Origin: Tubiluchus corallicola | Taxonomy: Eukaryota; Priapulida; Priapulimorpha; Priapulimorphida; Tubiluchidae | Direction of reading: 5' to 3' | DNA length: 64,000 nucleotides | NCBI GenBank assembly: GCA_030141605.1 | Contig: JAQGDQ010002379.1 | Span: 250,001 to 314,000, forward strand | In this document: piece by piece, positions 61,090 to 64,000 of the stretch | Numbering within the stretch: position 1 is the stretch's first letter | Layout: the number at the start of each line of letters is the position of its first letter | The notes under the pieces: model-generated | The model's input: the letters and a program-made list of their open reading frames with translations, nothing else | The model's database searches: none | Told to the model about the DNA's origin: nothing | Position numbers and translations under genes: made by a program

Positions 61090-62330
61090 GCTTGCTTCCA
61101 GCTGTCAGAGAAATAATGCGAAGACATGTATCGTACATTTCGCTGCCACCAATCACCAGACAAATATTGCCTTTCCTGCTCCCAACCACCAGAGAAATAA
61201 TGCTAAGGTGCATGTATCATGCATTGTCTTACTACCAATCACCAAGGAAATAATACCGAGGCACATGTAGTACATTTTTTGTTGTTCCGACCTCCTATAT
61301 ATGTCTCTCACTTCCCTGATGTCAATGACCAGAGAAATAATGCCATGACACACGTATTACGCATTGTCCTATTGCCAGCCAGCAAGGTAATAATTTAGAG
61401 ATATCGCACATTTCTATGCTGCCACCTGCCAAAGAAATAATGCCGAGCCATATGTATCATGCTTATCATGCCAACCACCAGAGATATAATTGCCAACCAC
61501 CGAAATGAATGTATTATCCATTGCCCTGCTTTCAGCCACCACGGAAGTAATGCAGAGGCGTAATGCAAAATGCATTTCCCTGCTGCCAGCAACCAGGGTA
61601 ATAATGTCAAGACACTCATACTATGAATTGCCCCACAGCCACCTACCAAGGAAATAATGTTGAGACATGTGTATCATGGATTTCCTTGCTGTCAGGTACC
61701 TGAGAAATAATGCTGAGACATATGCATCATGCACTTCCCTGCTGCCAGCCACTAGGATAATAGACACATACGTATCATCTGGAGAAGAAGGAAAGTCAAT
61801 AAATTTGTTCTGGAGAAATGCCATTTTCCAACACCAAATCATATCTACTATTCTAGTAGGATAAGCTCAGTTTTGAGCATGTTATTCCTGCAGATGACTC
61901 ACTGCAAAAAGACATCTTGTTTGGTAAAGTCCAAGATAACAACTCCGGGTCTAGATCTGTTGAAGGACCTAGTTGAAGTGAGATCACTGCAGGAGATGAT
62001 GGAGCAAGCAAGAGATAGACATGTATGGAGAGAGAGAGAGATAGTCTGTGATGTCACCAGGGGTCGAATATGACCAACTAGAAAATGATGATATGTATCG
62101 CACATTTCTCTGCTTCTAGTCACCAAGGAAACGTCGTCAAGAATGTGTCATGCTGTTTTTTTCTGCCAGCCACCAAGGACATAATGCGGAGACGCACATG
62201 TCACTCATTTCCCCGGTGCCATTCGCTAAGGAAATGGTCCCGAGGTACATGTATCAGGCAATTCCTTCCTGCCAGCCAGCAGGGACATAATGTAGAGACA
62301 CATGTATTATGCATTTCTTTGCTGCAGAAT
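61090..62330. repeat. degenerate minisatellite, unit about 52 bp, in calcineurin intron 4
   Basis: Units of the type CCACCAAGGAAATAATGCCG, AGACACATGTATCATGCATT and TCCCTGCTGCCAG recur many times. AAATAATG anchors at 61195, 61248, 61335, 61388, 61435 and about 61600, 61651 and 61703 are mostly 47-53 bp apart. The array is interrupted at about 61770-62090 by unrelated sequence and resumes to about 62330. Confidence 0.85.
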
Positions 62331-64000
62331 ATCAAATTATTCAACTCATGGCTTTCCTGTAGATTTGTGAGCACTTTCGTAGTGTAATGTAAAAACAAGT
62401 TCTTGTATAGATGTGCAGATCCATTTTAGTTGCATACGAAAGAGTCGCCTTTGACAAAGTTAGACAGTGAAGATAAAGCGTGTCAGCCTAGGTAGTACAT
62501 GTAAAAAAGCTGGTACAGTTACATGTGAACAGACAAAATGTGATTGTCTAACTGATGCCAAACTCAGTGAGTGCTACTAAGTTCTTTGCCTTATGATTGT
62601 TTATCTTTCGCATTTGACAGTTAAAGTTCAACAAATGAATGTGCAGAACACTATTTTAATTAGAAAAGAATTTTAAAGCATACTCTTTGTTATAAGATAA
62701 TCACAATACCTTGAAAAAGTAAATTTTTTTGAAAATTCTGACAATTTTTTAACCCGAGACCAAATACATACTTGTATAAAATTAAACTGCCCTTTATAGA
62801 AATACTTAAATTGCTATACAGCAAATGTCAACATTCTTTGTTTTGTAGTCATTATTTCATTGTACATATCATTTAAGTACTTTTTGGATGGTAAAGACCA
62901 AATGTGAAATGTTGTGAATATCCTATTTAGATGGATGATGAGGGAATCTAGCTTTAATTATGAACAAAACCACAAATGCCCATTTTGATTCTTGACGTTT
63001 CGATAGCAAAACTTGTCCAAAGTGTAAAATCTGTAGGCAAAAATTTTTTTTAACATTTAAACATATAAAATTGATTTATAAAAATACCTACAAACTTTCC
63101 AACATATTAGCAAAAATTCAAATAGCTACCATGTGCAACTAAACAAAAATTTAAGTGGCAAAGAAGTGCAGTACAACGTTCATGAAACACTTTTGATAAA
63201 AAATTATAACCTAGCCTCAATAATTAGATGTCATCTTGCCACTAAAACTCTTCTAACTCATTGACTGGTCCTCACTGACTGGCTACCTCTAGTAGTTTGT
63301 CCATTTGCTAACTAAACTTGTGACTGCCTAGCTATCGTAGCTAAGAATGGACCAACACCACCCAGGGATTCTCACCATACTGTCCCGTCAGGATGGCAAA
63401 TCGACCGAATAAGAGACAGATGCTCATCAACTATACATGTGCAGCATGGAAATTTCCCAATTGGAACTCTTGGGTAAATTAGTGCTGAAAGTTTCGACGA
63501 AATGTTCTGGTACTTCACGTCTGGAGACATCAGCCGGGATTTTTCAAGTACCTCTTACACTAATTGTGGTTGAAGATCCAAGAATAACAGCCGTCTCTTG
63601 CGTGTGGCAAGTTTGTGCAATTTGTAGAATGAGTGCTGGTGTTTCGACTGTTCTTGCTACTTACTGGTGTTTTTTTTGCTCTGCTACAGTCAAGTTTACA
63701 AACAAATATGAGTAATGTGTAGCATTGCTAAACATATGTTTGCTAGAGTATTTTTCTACTATACTATGAACACATTTATGTTATTACAGTAGTAAGTCAT
63801 CTGGTGCTCTGTTTTTGAAAAGAAAACATTTTTATTCAAATCAGTAAACCTGGTCTTAAAGCAAAATTGATAGTACCCTTATATGCTACACTTGTATTCC
63901 ATACTTTTGCGGCTACTGAATTTTATTATTATTTAATTTTGTTCAGTTTTATTTATTATGACCATTCATATGGTTTTAAGTAGCAGTCTCTACCAGAAAG
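62331..64000 (+). other. calcineurin A intron 4 continued, no gene recognised
   Basis: No exon matching the expected KIKYSERVYDAC segment of calcineurin was found, so the next exon lies outside. A plus-strand open frame at 63437-63715 has no recognisable domain. Confidence 0.6.

Noticed and set aside
63437-63715. 92-codon plus-strand open frame, tested as the next calcineurin exon
   Set aside because: It does not contain the expected KIKYSERVYDAC segment or any phosphatase motif.

Overview
This is a window of an animal (metazoan) nuclear genome. It is AT-rich, and its genes are split by spliceosomal introns (GT-AG and one GC-AG). The intervening DNA holds SINEs, decayed non-LTR retrotransposons, MITE-like DNA transposons and microsatellites. 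No bacterial, organellar or viral gene arrangement is visible. The proteins (MTA, PBLD-like, calcineurin A) are animal-type. The MTA protein carries an extra C2H2 finger that I do not recall in vertebrate MTA1-3, and introns and repeats look invertebrate, but I cannot name the phylum from sequence alone.

Four protein-coding genes are supported, arranged as two head-to-head pairs. (1) 8826-23418, minus: a complete 12-exon MTA (metastasis-associated protein, NuRD subunit) gene of 737 codons, whose exon phases all join. (2) 24228 to about 29931, plus: an unrecognised gene predicted to encode an acidic, lysine/glutamate-rich N-terminus, one membrane helix and an SRPBCC/polyketide-cyclase-like domain. 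It diverges from MTA across about 0.8 kb. (3) 32203-39962, minus: a complete 6-exon PhzF-family gene (PBLD-like, 296 aa). (4) 40444 to beyond the window, plus: the first four coding exons of calcineurin A (protein phosphatase 2B catalytic subunit). It diverges from PBLD across 481 bp, and its first intron is 13.7 kb. Genes 2 and 3 converge.

Layout of the non-genic DNA. 1-8.8 kb is intergenic and transposon-rich: a hAT-like MITE is nested in a tRNA-derived SINE, and a second SINE is nested in a decayed LINE with a YADD reverse-transcriptase motif. MTA introns hold a MITE with 6-bp target duplications, two TA-flanked pogo/Tigger-like MITEs (one carrying a nested 5S-rRNA-derived insertion with a 10-bp target duplication), a LINE 3' end and an exact 42-bp tandem duplication. 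The SRPBCC gene region holds a long (ACT)n tract and a hAT MITE. PBLD intron 1 holds two LINE fragments in opposite orientation. Calcineurin intron 1 holds a TA-rich hairpin, a LINE 3' end, a hAT MITE and a deleted DDE transposon. Its fourth intron carries a ~52-bp degenerate minisatellite over about 1.2 kb.

The genes do not form an obvious pathway: chromatin remodelling (MTA), a small isomerase-like enzyme (PBLD) and calcium signalling (calcineurin) are simply neighbours. The least understood object is the acidic/TM/SRPBCC gene. The most striking non-coding object is the 5S-derived insertion nested in a pogo-like element inside an MTA intron. All exon models come from reading ORFs, splice sites and remembered family sequences; no alignment or RNA data were available.
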